Part shown: piece by piece, positions 1-12,654 of the stretch
Position numbering within the stretch: position 1 is the first letter of the stretch
Layout of the letters: every line of letters starts with the position of its first letter
Assembly (NCBI GenBank): GCA_027596075.1
Contig: JADGJC010000215.1
Coordinates: forward strand, 1-64,000
Reading direction: 5' to 3'
DNA: 64,000 nucleotides
Source: Rhizophlyctis rosea
Taxonomy: Eukaryota; Chytridiomycota; Chytridiomycetes; Rhizophlyctidales; Rhizophlyctidaceae
Notes under the pieces: generated by a model
The model's database searches: none
Seen by the model: the letters and a program-made list of their open reading frames with translations, nothing else
What the model was told of the DNA's origin: nothing
Made by a program: the position numbers and the translations under genes

Positions 1-710
1 CTCTCCCACCACGAAAACCCCACCTGATTAACATTCCTCCCTGAACTGTTCCCACCAGTATTCACAATATTATGAATCCTCATACCGCCGTCATGATGTG
101 GATGATGCTGATGATGCTGATGAATATGATGCTGCCCGCCGTTGGGCATAGGCAATCTAGGAGGCAATGGGATCCCCTCGAGGAACGCGCGATGTTGCTG
201 ATGGACATGTTGGTATGAGTGCGGGTGGTGTTGCTGGTGATGTGGATGAGCGTGTGAAGGTGTGGATGAGGAAGTGGATGTGGGCGGTGCGGGTGGGAGA
301 GTGGATTGTGGGAACGGTTGTGTGTTGAGAGTGGGAGGTTGCTCCGAGACGGGTATGGAAACGGGGACGGTTGACGAAGAGGAAGGAGGAGGTGGAGATG
401 CTGTTTGGTTGACTATCTCCCCAGCTTCGTTCCCACCACCATTAACACCGATCTTCCCACTGATCCCGTTCCCACCGTCGACATTCCCACCGTCCACATT
501 CGCGTTCCCACGGTCCGGAGTGGCAGTATTGACCTGAGCATTCCCGTTATCAGCAATGGGTTGCTGGCCGGTAGAATGAGGATGGAATTGCGGTTCGGTG
601 TGTGTGTTGGTGGTGGCGGTAGGTTGGGTCACCGATGTCGTTGGAGTCGCCAGTTCTACGTTCCCAATCAGCTTCCCTTCCACTACTGCATTTCCCTCGA
701 GTGCGGACAT
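1..710 (-). CDS. His/Thr/Gly-rich low-complexity protein, 5' part only
   Basis: The minus strand has one frame open for 236 codons, from an ATG at 710 to the left edge of the window, where the gene is cut. The start is preferred because an in-frame TGA lies a few codons upstream and an A sits at -3. The protein begins MSALEGNAVVEGKLIG, continues with Thr/Pro/Gln-rich sequence, then repeated VDGGN-type Gly/Asn runs, then a Ser/Pro stretch, and ends in His-rich blocks such as HHIHQHHQHHPHH. No catalytic domain, signal peptide or membrane segment is visible, so this looks like a disordered N-terminus. His-rich tracts occur in metal-binding and nuclear proteins, but that is only a possibility. 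I do not recognise the gene. An intron cannot be excluded, but none is needed. The plus-strand frames overlapping this region are shadows. Confidence 0.65.
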   Translation of the reverse strand, partial: MSALEGNAVVEGKLIGNVELATPTTSVTQPTATTNTHTEPQFHPHSTGQQPIADNGNAQVNTATPDRGNANVDGGNVDGGNGISGKIGVNGGGNEAGEIVNQTASPPPPSSSSTVPVSIPVSEQPPTLNTQPFPQSTLPPAPPTSTSSSTPSHAHPHHQQHHPHSYQHVHQQHRAFLEGIPLPPRLPMPNGGQHHIHQHHQHHPHHDGGMRIHNIVNTGGNSSGRNVNQVGFSWWE

Positions 711-3700
711 TTTCTCACGGGTTGGACCCTTGCGTCAGTCCACCACCGACGAGTGGCGGCTATGCGTATGGGTGTGTGTGTGCGTATTGTTTGTTTACTT
801 CTCACTCTATGTGTGGATATGCGCCCTTCCCTTCTCCACCGTGCGTATGGGAAAGTAGTTTGCGTAGGGCTTACGAAGTCTGGAACGGAGAGGAGACAGG
901 ACGGACAGGGTCACAGGTCAGTCTCGCCGCTTGGGCGCAGTGAAGGGTGGGTGGTGGGGGTGCCTCTCAGCGTGTAATGAAAATGAATTGACACGAAATA
1001 ATATAAAAAAGGGCACTATTCTCCTCCCAGCGGACGGACAGGCGCGTTCAGCCACCTAGGACTAGTGATTGTTGGGACTAGAAATGAACCTGTCCTTCTC
1101 TGGTGGAGGATGATAGAGTAAACCCCTATCAAATGATCGACAACACAAAGAGAGAGTGAAGAGTCGAGTGTGGGACGGACAGCGAGTCTCGTTGCGGTCT
1201 GTTTACACCATGGCCGCTGACAAGTTGGCTTCCCCACATTCTGTCAAACAGTGTCAATTTGACATTCCCCATTGGAAATGAACAACTTGCGGTGTGTTTA
1301 TTGGCTGCGCCCACAATGTCACGTTGCCCAAATGGGAAAGTCGTACCACCGCGAAGTTCAGCCGGTGGCGAAGCAACTGGAAGAAAAAAGTGTACCCCTC
1401 ACGTGAGGAGTGTGGGTCGATTGTGATTGTGGCTTGCGCTGGTAACGTCAGCAACCGACCCTCTGAGAGGCTCTGACGCTCCAAACCCAACCACTAATCT
1501 TCACCTGTAATGGCTTCTACCCATCAGGCGACGTATATCATTGGTTGAGAAGATATAGGTCGTACTTATCTTGATACGTTGCAACTGTAGGCCAATGACC
1601 GAAAATCCGCATGTTGTCCGCATTCCCAATTTTATGTGGGACCGGAGTGGCCGAGTGAGCCAGTGTGCGCTGCCTCAGCCGCCAGCATAACACATTTCGC
1701 GCTCGGGTTACGTCTGGCTTCGACTGTGCCTGATTTTTTGCACGCATCAACTCAGAGATTCCCTGAGTTTTGTAGCAAAAAAGATTACCAGCAAGCCGAT
1801 AACCTAATGGCAGCACAAGCGTCATTTCCATCACCATGCTGACCTTGAAACAGATTTGGGCCGGAAGACCAGATACATTGGCACCACATCACCGCTCCCC
1901 TTCTCCATCACAGTTTGAAACGAACTTGCTTCTCCCAATTCAGCAAAGAAATCTCTGCACTCTCTGAGGCTCAATCCTTGGCGGCGTGCCTCATGCCAAT
2001 GTCGCTTGGAAGTCAATTGCACTGGAAAAGGCCATAAGTTGAACCCCTTCGCTTGAATTTTTGCCACCAACATTAGATTTGACGATGACACTCCCGTTCC
2101 GGTGCACTTCAGAATGCCTTACCAGCTAACAAGTCCGTAAATTATTTGAAGAAAAGAAGAATTAATCCTTGACTCCAACAACGTAAGCGCCCCGGAGTTA
2201 ATGCTGGCTCTTGCAACCCAGTCTAGTGCGCCATAATGTACGACCGTGGTCAGAACATAACTCCTGCATCCACCATTGAACTGCCTGGAAAAAGTTTTGT
2301 AGTCGACTGAGGCGAAGGGCGGACGTCTCACATGAATGCACTTCGAACCCAATTTAACGTGGCAACCATGCATGTTGTCCACATCCAACGCTTTTTCCTA
2401 CAAAGCCAGGGTGGAGCATCTTCACTATGACACAAGTGGAGTGACAAAAAGGTATCAATAACGGTGATCATGAACTTCATGATGGATGGAAGGCATTCAA
2501 AGATGATTTGTCATTGGACGAGTTTTGGAAATGTCGTTGACGAGCCAATTTGCCAGACCGGCCCAGCTGTGCGAAATTGATCTTTGCTGGTAGGTTGGCA
2601 AAGCTCACGCTCATTAGGTTGATGAAATTCAAATTCGTCCATTCGGCCCACAAACCGGAGTGATGAGCCATATCAAATGCAAAAAGGCTAATACGGATGT
2701 CATTCAAGGAACCAGCGGAGAGTCCCGGGGTACGGACACTCATGACCCTTGACGAATCACCTCCTATTAGCAGTTGCCCCACCAGCATTACCACCGCTCC
2801 CAAACGGCCTCACATTTTGTCAAAGAAAATGCGCTGGTCGGGCAGTCATCAACCTTTCAGTACATCCATACTTACGACGTACCGCAAAGTCAGGCAACTT
2901 CACGCTAGCAACGTATGGATTGGTGAAGAGAAAGGGGCGTGTACATCAAGACGCCGACGCACCCTATACATCGAGATTTTGTTAATGATGGGACGCTTCG
3001 AGTGTTTCGATGTGATAGACAGCAGTGGAGGTGATGGAAAAAAGTGAACGAAAGATCAAAGATTGAATATGAAGACAATCAACGTCTCAGTGTTCGATAT
3101 GCGTTCTTTGCGTCCAGCATCGTTGGTCCGACTTCCATATTACCGTGACGACAAATAAGAACCCTAAAACCTGTAGAGTCCGTACCATTACCGAAGCAAT
3201 CAAACACACGAATTCCTTTTATGCACCACGGCTTCCACATCAAATGCATAAGTGGGGAATCCCACCTGACCCAATATTTGGAGTTCAAATGTTGGTGAAT
3301 GCGCCCGGGTTGAGGTAAACGCCCAAAAGATTGCATAAAGAGAAAAAGAACGCGCACGTCATCCGCCCACTGCGGGTCGCAAGGATGTAATCTACGACGA
3401 AATACCTCAGTTGGTACCATAAGTTCATCCAGAAGCTCAAAATCACGTTGACACTTTGTCTCTCCGACTGTTTTTGAAAAGAAGACGAAGACACCAGTTA
3501 CGGCCAATCACAGTTTTGAGTACCATGGCCCCGAATTGCTGCCTATTGATAAAGGACCCGGTCGATGTGCTGCTTTTGTTATACACAAGCTAATACAGAA
3601 AAAGGAACGCGTAATAACCACTTTTGAAGGGTTGAATGCAAAGTTCGAATACTTTCCTGCCCAACATCGAGCTTCGTTCTGCTTCAATCAGCGAAACACT

Positions 3701-4356
3701 ACCAAGTGTCTTGCTGCGTAAAGTGTAGTACGACTTCCCATCGCTATCTCTCAAGTTGAATTTCTGGAATGGAGATTTCAAAGATCTTGCATTTCTGCTC
3801 ATACACTGAAGTTGTAGAACTCCTTTCCCAGCGTAGGTTGATGGACCATGCAACCCGGGTCGCAACGAAGGATAATCACGAATCACGATCTCTCAATGTG
3901 AACCCAGGCTGCCACATTTTGCAACCTTGTCTATGATCACGGAGTTACATTGCGTCACGATGACAATCCATATGTGCTCCCGGAGAAGTAGTCTACAATT
4001 TTTGGAGTGGCCGACGGGTTCAGCAAAACAGAAGAACTCAACAACGTGCGGAGACACCTGATAACCCGGGCCAACGAGATGTCGGTTGGTGTCACTCAAT
4101 CACTCGCTTGCCAAAGGCAACGAGCAGCATGGTCTTCCGAAGAGGGTAGTCAGGAAGGATTCATTGATAGCAATTTGCGCGGAAAAAGTACACCGTGTTG
4201 TCGCATGACGAATCAGCTCGTATGAAAGTGGTGGACTCAAACCTTGCTGATGAATTTCAGGACCATCCTTCATTGTCATGGGCTACCCAGGTCGATCCCG
4301 CCAGTGGTTAATTGTTCATCGACCAAACTTTTGATACGAGAAGAGGTAAGAAAGTC
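711..4356. other. No supportable gene
   Basis: This 3.6-kb stretch has only short scattered frames. The largest, about 140 codons on the minus strand at 3079-3507, has no ATG at its first codon and no domain I recognise. No tRNA, inverted repeat or long tandem repeat was seen. Confidence 0.5.
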
Positions 4357-4552
4357 AAAAGGCCAAACAGATAATTAGGGTTAAAGTTGTGGACAGACTT
4401 CACAATCTTGCCGGTGGTGATCGAAACTATCACAAGATGAGTGCTCGTATTGTGGGAAGGAAAGGGCCGTCGCGAAGCGCCTGGCGGTGTCGCTGTTGCA
4501 GCGCTTCCCACAACCAGTGTTAAAGCTGATGTCTAGGTAATGAACTTAATGA
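4357..4552. repeat. Diverged direct repeat, copy 1
   Basis: This segment resembles 5939-6119 in the same orientation. Both begin AAAAGGCCAA, share a GC-rich core (GAAGCGCCTGG followed by TGTCGCTGTTG), and end near TGAACTT(T)A. On the minus strand both can be read as a short related peptide containing ATAT(P/R)PGASRR, so this may be a relic of a duplicated exon. Both copies are broken within about 70 codons. The inverted-repeat element at 4882-5306 lies between the copies. Confidence 0.6.
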
Positions 4553-4881
4553 CTCGGGAAAAGCGGGGGTGAGGCGCTATGAGGCGCATCCACACCGCTG
4601 AACCATACGCCAGCGGCTGATTTCCTGCCTGAGAGGCGAACCACAATTGAGTGTTCATTTACGCCAGAGGTGGTGTTGGTACCTTTTAATGTGCTACGTT
4701 TCTCTTCGTATTAGGACGATTTGCTTGTGCAAGACGCTCTGAAGTATCTGAAGTTAAACAGTGCTGGGGTGAGCATCCGTCACAACCAAGCTACGCCGAC
4801 AAAAGTCAACAAGCGACCTCGTATTCATCCAAACATAGTCAAAGTGCTGCTTGTGGAAAACAAGAATGCCAATTCAAAAGC

Positions 4882-5306
4882 AGGGGCTCCTCACTGCGTA
4901 TATATAGCATTATAACCGGTTTTATTACTGATCTATTACTGATCTATTACTGAATCTATTGCGATCCCTTGCACTGGATGCCGGTACCAAAACCAGACAA
5001 ATGTCACTTTGCATATGTATTTCTTTGGGTTCTTTTAAAGCATCAAAACGCGAACACTGTTCCTGTTTTCATAATGGATATTGTCCGCAAATGGGGGGGA
5101 ACGGGGGAATGGGGTGTCCTATATATGAAATTCATTCCATTGTTTGTTTGGTGATGGGAGCATGCAGGGTGCACCCCCTGCATGATGCATGCGGACTTCC
5201 AAATGCGGAGGGGAGGGGTTGGGAACCGAGTAGCTGGATTTGTCGATCTATTGCTATATCTATTACAGTTATAGCACTTCTATTGCTATACGCAGTGAGG
5301 AGCCCC
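4882..5306. mobile_element. Non-autonomous inverted-repeat element (MITE-like)
   Basis: The left end starts AGGGGCTCCTCACTGCGTATA. The right end is its reverse complement, exact over the outer 17 bases and partly matching further in (TA-rich GCTATA... sequence). The same 6 bases, AAAAGC, flank both ends (4876-4881 and 5307-5312), as expected for a target-site duplication. Inside are three near-exact copies of TATTACTGATC just within the left end, related TCTATTGC motifs within the right end, and a 9-bp stem CATGCAGGG/CCCTGCATG at 5161-5184. The 425-bp length and absence of a transposase frame fit a MITE. I cannot name the superfamily. Confidence 0.75.
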
Positions 5307-5938
5307 TAAAAGCGGAATCCATGGCCTCAACCAGCGTCATAAAATCCCAACGAAGTTTTGAGTCTTCGAACTCTCACGTTTTGCGTATGCACCGAAGTTC
5401 CTGAGATTTGTCCCGTCGGCCTTCCTCGGGCGCAACAACAAAAAACCATGACAGGCACAACCGGATATGTGAACCGGATTTGATATATTCCTGCAGAGCC
5501 GCTCAAGCTCAGATCAAAGTTGCGTACAAACAGTAGAATTGAAAATGCAAGCCAACAGATGCATAGAGAAGCGAAATGCGCCGACTCCTTTCTATTGAGT
5601 GCCGCCACCATTTTGTGCAGTCGCTCGCTTACGCGGCAAGAGATCCGTGGCATGCTTATTGGGGACGATGAACAGTTGGGTTCAGTGGGAGTGATAAGTG
5701 CAAAAAGAACAGGTATCTCGCTCCTTGGTATGGCGAGTCAGTTCCTCTGAGACCCGTGAGACTCAAACTGAGCAATTGGCAAAGGGATGAACAGCGCCAG
5801 GCCTCATGTGCGGAAAGGATTCGAGGTTGATTCGAAGTAGGTGATGTCACGCGTGGTTGATTGAATTGTGATTTAAAAAAGGACGGTATACGTCTCATCC
5901 ATTACATCCCGGTGCAGCAAAAGAGACTCATGGCAATT
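5307..5938. other. No supportable gene
   Basis: About 630 bases between the MITE-like element and the second direct-repeat copy. Only short, incoherent frames are present. Confidence 0.5.
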
Positions 5939-6119
5939 AAAAGGCCAACTCGCGGGGTTGTAATAGACTTCAGAACCTTACTCGCGCCCATCGCAACTTT
6001 AGTGTTAGTGCTCGTAATGTTGGAACAAAAACGCCGTCGGGAAGCGCCTGGGCGTGTCGCTGTTGCACGCGCTTCCACCACCAGCACTGACCCCGGTGGT
6101 CCAGTTATGAACTTTATGA
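5939..6119. repeat. Diverged direct repeat, copy 2
   Basis: Partner of 4357-4552, about 1.57 kb away in the same orientation. The minus-strand peptide shares ATATRPGASRR and then scattered residues with the first copy. The duplication looks old, because the flanks have lost similarity. Confidence 0.6.
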
Positions 6120-7550
6120 AGCGCGGGTTAGGAGCTTTACAACTTTGACAGGCACACCCATCTTGCTTTGCGACTGGTCCATTTACCAGCGGGCCACCAT
6201 CGAATGTTCATGCGGCCGAGTTTTTTAATATACTGGTTAACTCTTTTCCATACTCACGTGGGCATTGATTGTTCAAAACGTTATGCACTATATGAGTGCG
6301 CGATAGGAAGCTGGCAGGCCTCGCACCATTATGTGCGCCGACTCTTCCAGTTGGGCGCGCAATCTGGCGCGCAACTGCGCGCGGGGCGCTGCAAGCAGCG
6401 CCTGCGTACGGCGCTGTATCATCGATGCCCTTGTACGGCAACCTTGGAGTTGGTGGTGTCATTGGAGGCTCACCTTTCAAATTTTCTGCCAACTTGGTAA
6501 TCTGGAATGTCCTTTTGAAACACTTCGTCATGGTTTACTCACAGGAGAACCTAGGGAAGCTCGTGATTGCATTCCTAAAATTGTATGCGCTTCTCATCAA
6601 CCACCCTTCGTGAGCAAAACCCTTCAGCGCCACAAGATTGAAATTTGTTCCGGTTGCCGGCAGACACTTTTTTGATTCTCCAAGGCAGCGTCAAAACGTT
6701 GTGGACTTCCCATTGAACCACAAGTCAACACTTCCGACCGGCAATTCGATCATGGAGCAAACTGCCACTCGCCCTGGGAAGAAAATTTTACGAGTGCGGT
6801 CATCCAAACTGACAGCCACAGTCTGCAGGGAACTCCTTATGCGGCTTGTGAATAGATCCGGTGACAAAGTGACAACTTCATGACTGCGTGCACGTGAGAA
6901 CAAGCGGCAGGTCTCCAAAGAAGTTTCAGGACTCCTTTTCTGGTCAGCATACTGTTCAGCTAATTCGGGCTTGCAAGTTTCAAGCTTTCCTGTCTCGCTT
7001 GACTCTCCATCCTATCTTTGCATCCAAAATCACTCCTTCTCTACCCTAGCCATAATCACTACAATGGATTTAGGCACATTTTTTCCCGTATTGAATCTCG
7101 ACATAAGGTGGGTCATGCGCACGTCGCTGTCAAAATTCTACTTGCAGCAACCACTCAAAGGTGTCGTGTGCATGCTATTTTAGCGATGAGTGGATATATT
7201 TACGTGATTCGAAGCTGATTCCAACCGCCTCAACATGATTCCGAGATCAACAAAAGAAATCGAGGTGAATGAGAAAGAAATGATGACCCATGGAAGAACG
7301 TGTCTGTTCTTGCATGCGCAATCAAACTGCAAAACCATGATGTTGACAATGTTTTCATATTGTTTTGCAAAAGGATTGTTTCCAGTAGGCCATTAGGGTA
7401 GACAGACATGGCAGGTTGGTAAAAAGATCCTCGACCACAGCAACGTTAACAATGCTTCTTCGTTTCGAACTGATAGTATTGATAGAGGAGGCCTGGAGTG
7501 TACCACGCATCGTTTCAAAATACTTCAGAATGACATTCCCTGTTGGGGAC
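6120..7550. other. No supportable gene
   Basis: Only short frames on both strands. A patch near 6350-6420 is rich in GCGCGC and GCAAGCAGCGCC words, but I see no defined repeat or gene. Confidence 0.5.
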
Positions 7551-7694
7551 GCCCGATGAGCAACCGATGGCCAATCCTTCAAATTTGCAGGTTGCTCATC
7601 GGGCGCCCGTAGAGCAGCCGATGAGCAACCTGCAGGATTGTCCATCGGGCAAATTCCTGCTCAAAGTTTTCAATCTATCGGTTGCTCATCGGGC
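7551..7694. mobile_element. Nested inverted-repeat element
   Basis: The ends are a perfect 18-bp inverted repeat: GCCCGATGAGCAACCGAT at 7551-7568 and its reverse complement at 7677-7694. Two further copies of the same core lie inside, GGTTGCTCATCGGGC near 7590 and GCCGATGAGCAACCTGCA near 7618, again in opposite orientations. The 144-bp element can therefore fold as one large hairpin or as two smaller ones. No clear target-site duplication was found and there is no coding capacity. It is either a small foldback/MITE element or a structured site. Confidence 0.65.
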
Positions 7695-10600
7695 AACAGA
7701 CCCTACTATGACGTGATTTGCAGATGACGGCATGCCAAGCGTAAGCGCAACAACATTTTCGCGAGCAGACATATGGAAGCAACAGCAGAATTTGCAGTTT
7801 AGTTGGAATCGTCATTGATAGCACTGGGCCCCATTCCGAATAAAGTCCTCATTCCTTTGATTTTTCCAGGCACTTCCCTTTTTCGCACCCGTCTCGGAAA
7901 GGCTGTGCTGATTGGCAGACCAGGCCTTCATATGATCTGAAAGCACAGAAAAACAAGAACCCCCCCGGTCCCTCCCCCCCCCCCCCGGTAGCAGCATTTG
8001 CAGGGCTTGGATACCGACACAGCTGTCAAATCATGTCCTGCACCCATCCTGCGATGGTTAGGCCAAACTCGAGGAAATCACAAGACCCACAAACATCACA
8101 AAAGCATGTACGAGTAAGCCAATGTGTAGGATGGACGCTTCCTTCGAGCGCTTCATAAGCGCTTGGAATAAGCTGGATTGAACGATTAGATTCCAAGTGC
8201 TCCACAGGCGCTTGCATGGTTCAGCTACCATCTGAAAAGAATGAGTGTGCTTGGTGTCGAACCAGCAGCCACCGTCATCAGTCACTAAGTCTCCGTAATC
8301 TGCCAACTGTGCCATTGTGGCTATGTTCAATTTTGATGTGACGCGTCAAGTGAAGTGGTCCACAACATGGCTGTGCCACCCATCTCGGAGGTTCAGCAGG
8401 TGGGGAAGTTGTGCAAGACCCCATTCCAAGTGCACACCAATCAACTTCATTTGACAAGCGCACTCCGTTCACTTGAGCATGGTGATCATCAGTCAACTTG
8501 ACCTCACTGTGCACGATGAGCACTTTCCCACGGTGCAATGTCATCAATTGTTATGTCAGTGCTGGATGGACGATTAGATGAAGCGAGATTGCTGTGTCCT
8601 CAGCTGTAAGTGTCAGTCATGCACCCTGCGCGGATGCTCGGCAGACGTGGTGGGACTTAGGTGCATGATTGGCATTGCATTTGAGCACCGTACAAGCGCT
8701 TACGCAGGATAAGCGCTTATCCATTGGTGTCTTGTTTTTGTGATGAACCATTCCTACAAGGAAAATGATGCACGACCTTTCAATCCTGAATTGCACTTCA
8801 GAATCTCACGCGTAGTGCTCTGTTGTGCTTCAAACTATGTCCTATGATTTGCATAACATCATCGGATAGCTGCAACAAACAGAATGCTCCCTCGCCTAAC
8901 GGCATGATAAAGGTAAAAAACAACACGTTACGTGGCAGAAAAAATGAGGTACCTCGGGCCACATATTCGCATTTGGATTCGAGATAGAATTGCCGAAGCG
9001 CAGTTTCAAAATGCTGGCGTTTTTGTGATGAGCCAGATTCTCTCAACTTCCTGCATGTACAGTATGAATCATCTCCTAAACTTCCCCCAGGAAGCAAAAC
9101 ATCCACCGCAAAGTTGTAGGTGCACTGCTGCAGCTTCTGAAACAATTGCAGAGCTCACGCGCAATGTCTTTGACTTAATGGGATGAGGAAAAGAAGTGTT
9201 TAACACATCTGTTTGTGGCGCAGGCGTCGCAATCTTTTCTCTGTTTACCAGCATTGGTTATCGTCTCGCTGCGACTGTCTTACCATTTTCCACTAGTAGT
9301 GGCTCAAAATCCATTGCATTGTTTATGTCCTACATGAGTGGTGCGAGTCTCGATGCACGCCACCGTCTGAGCAAAGAAGTCTCCTATTCACAGGGAGTCT
9401 GAAACCGCACATTTCGTACTGACAACCAGACGGGCAGTGCTTCAGGTGCCTTGATGATTTTGGACGAGATTGTTCGGAAGATTCATCGGACAGAGTAGTG
9501 GCAAGAAACAATTGACAAGGGGTAATAAAAGAATGATACTGATTTTGCAAGGGATGATATGGTGGTCACCACCAATCGCCGAAGGATTGGACGGCGCGAC
9601 ACAGCTTACCGTCTATGATCACAATTATACATAGCACAGCAATGACAAACGATATTCAAATTGAGCGCTGCGATTCCTCAAATGTAAATTTTAAAAGCGG
9701 TGAAAGCTGCGATACTGTCTGTTCTTGGGGTAAACGGAACAAAGGCGGCAACCGTCGCCTTCCCTAGCATCGACGACCGCCGCCTTCTCTAGCATCGGGA
9801 CCTTCCCTAACATCGAACGGAGATAGAAAATGTATCAATGCACAAGGTTGTATCGTGTTGGTGAGGGATGATGTAGATAGATGACAAAAGTATTGCGTTC
9901 CAGTAAATTTATTGACAGATACCCCATCGGGAATCTTTGCACTGAAAGGGAATCGTCCGTCGGAATACAGAACTTGCTGCGAATCCTTTTTCAAGTCGGG
10001 CTGCAGATTGTGCAGGCGGGTACGGCTGACAAAAAAGAAGGACGAAGCGTATTCGACTATGATTGACATATGATGGCTAGGCAAAGTCACCACAACTTTG
10101 CTAATGGTCAGATCACACCGCTGAGACTTGAGATTCCTGCTCAAGATCAGGGGTGCTCAACCATGTCTTTCCGGGCATAGGTGAGAGAGTTGTTAAGGGC
10201 ACAAAAAGCATAGGGCAGACGATGAGGAAGTACAAACGGAGAAGGCACATAATCCGTCTGAGTTTCTCTTTGATTGAGGTGAGGTTTAGATCTAGCATGC
10301 AGGATGCCGGTGCGCGATGCAGAATGGCCTCATGGCAAGCCATCCATTATGATGCAAGAAGGAACTCCCTCGCTGATGGGAAGACACAAGACCGCCCGAT
10401 GCAAAAAGCGGCACAGTGGAGCATATCCAGATTCGTCAGATCTACTCTAAATGGGACAGATTGCGCCATATCCCGGATTTCTTGCGGAAAGCGCAATGAT
10501 GAAAAGAAATTGATGCCAGGTTCAATCAACTCAATTCAAAGTGACAGCAGGCATCACCGCACCATGACATCTGGTCAAATCGCGTGCCCTTCCGACTCTT

Positions 10601-12654
10601 TGCGAGAAATCGCATTTCATGCCTCTTCGGTAATGTTTGAAATGAGCCATCCACGCTAAAAAGAATCTTACGCCATCGCTCCACTTCCTACTGTGTAATG
10701 CGATCACTTTCATGACCAGCTGCCGGCTCTTCGATACATGATCAATTCTGCACAGAGTAACCGTTATCAATCCGGCTTACAGCGTAGCTGCTAGGTTATC
10801 AGGGATGCGTTGACCCAGTGTGACAAGCAAACTGGGGAGAAGCTGTCGGTCATAAGGCTTAGTGTGCTCGCCTTTTGGGAGGATCAGTGCCATCGACTGA
10901 GTATTAGATGCAATATAAACCAAAACTCGCCAAGGCGCGTGCATGACGAACCACCTTCATATCCTGAAGGCAGCTCTCGAGTATCAGCGTCGTCCGGATG
11001 CCACGTTCAAGATGCATGACTTTTTAGCGCTGTATTCGGATGCCGCGCTAGTCGCAGTCAATGCGCTGTTGGTGAAGAGACAAAAAGCATTGGGCGCTTC
11101 CGATGAGTAAGTTAGCAATGAAGGCTTTACACTTCCTTGCTGGTTGGCAACTCGCAAAATTTGTCATGGCAAACGCACAAACCGGAATTGACAGATCGAT
11201 TATGTGCAATCGGGTCTGTAAGGTGAGAAACTGACATCGCGGACGATCTTGCAGACTTGAGCCACAAACATACACTGCCTGGTTCTCATGTCTCGATACA
11301 TAACCATGGCTTCCGGAGTGGCTCATATCTGAAAATCTAGCTGGGGAAGAAATGGATGTCAAGCAGTATGATTGCCGAAAAGGCAGAACATCGCCACACC
11401 TTCACGGTAAGTCCGAATGTGAGAAGTAGAACACGTCGAGGACCGTTCGAGCTGGATGTCAATTACTCGACGAGCTGCTCTGCAGATGTTCTTTGACATG
11501 CGATTGCAAGGTTCCACTCCGCTCAAAGATATATGTAGCTCGGTGCATCCAATGGTCATTTGGGGCTCGGGACCATCCTCCGAGTCCTTATTTGGACTGG
11601 AGCGAATTTGGGGAGTTGACGAGATTTCCTTTTTTCTGATATCTGCCGAGCTGCCACCAGCGTGGTTGTGTTCATGAATGGCTGTCCACTGCGCGTGTCT
11701 ATATATGAAAGTAAAACAGCAAAACGGTACTTGATTAGAAGGAATTGTCATGCCCACTGAGATCAGCAAGAAGTGCAAATGACTCAATACGATACTTGGC
11801 GCCATTGAACAATCATACACACTCCACTCAGCAATACCCAGAAGAGGATTTGAAATGGTGCTTGACCAGGATACTACTAGGATATGTAACGCGTTGCTAT
11901 CACATGAGTCCGGTGTACTTCCACGGTAGAAAAATTGGATGATAACAGTGATCGACAACGGTAAGGTCTGTGATCTGGCCAGTGGCATGGGCAAGGACTA
12001 TGCAGCCAGAAATGTAAGCGGTTTGCTCCAATTTTTTTAAGCGTAGGATGTTATGTAAGGCCGCGACACACAATCTGTGAAGAGGGAAAATACATTTTGT
12101 CTGGCTTCACAACATAAAAAGCTAGCGGGGGGTGGAGGAAACTGAACGGGCAGCGTATTACCCATCTGTCCATGACATCTTTAGATCACTCCTCTTTACA
12201 TCGGCTCTTAACACCTCAATCAGTGAAACCCAGTGCCCAAAGGTTGGAATGACGCATGGAACAAAAAGTGATAACAATGCCTATAGAACATTCCTCATGA
12301 TGAAAGGGAAGCATGAACCACCTTCAGACATCTTCTCTGATCCATTCAAATCGGTTAATTCTGCTTGTCCTCAGCTGTGCCGCTGGAGTGTAGTGCGTTG
12401 TATATCAATGTCGCGACTACTTCATCTACTGACATCCTGTCAATTCTAGTCAATAGGATGGATACTCACCCGCCCCAAATCGCATGCAGCAACAAAAGTA
12501 AGCTGATCCTCCGTACAATCTGAAGGTTAGAGTGTCTGCATGCTCACCACTCTTCCAATATAGCGGACATGTGTTTCCTGTTTGTCCACTATTGCACTCC
12601 ACATCAAGCCACCCCATTCATCTGTTCTATTTACAAATATCTTCCATATGTTAT
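7695..12654. other. No supportable gene; a few simple-sequence features
   Basis: Nearly 5 kb without a gene I can defend. Noted inside are a C7 run (7960-7966) and a C13 run (7974-7986), and the GCGC palindromes described separately. The longest frame, about 210 codons on the minus strand at 11359-11994, has no recognisable domain and is near the length expected by chance in a 64-kb window. Confidence 0.5.
8694..8722. repeat. Paired AAGCGCTT palindromes
   Basis: AAGCGCTT occurs at 8694-8701 and again within a perfect 16-bp palindrome, GGATAAGCGCTTATCC, at 8707-8722. A third AAGCGCTT lies about 540 bases to the left at 8157-8164. A protein-binding site is possible, but no promoter context is visible. 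Confidence 0.5.

Noticed and set aside
405..977. 190-codon plus-strand frame
   Set aside because: It is antisense to the better-supported minus-strand gene at 1-710 and its residues look like a translated shadow.
3079..3507. Minus-strand frame with RVFDCFGNG resembling RCFECFGNR near 39.95 kb
   Set aside because: The similarity is limited to a few residues, lies on opposite strands, and the frame starts with TTG.
8246..8330. tRNA-like A box and B box on the minus strand (GGTTCGACACC)
   Set aside because: The B-box word fits, but the acceptor and T stems do not pair when placed at tRNA spacing.
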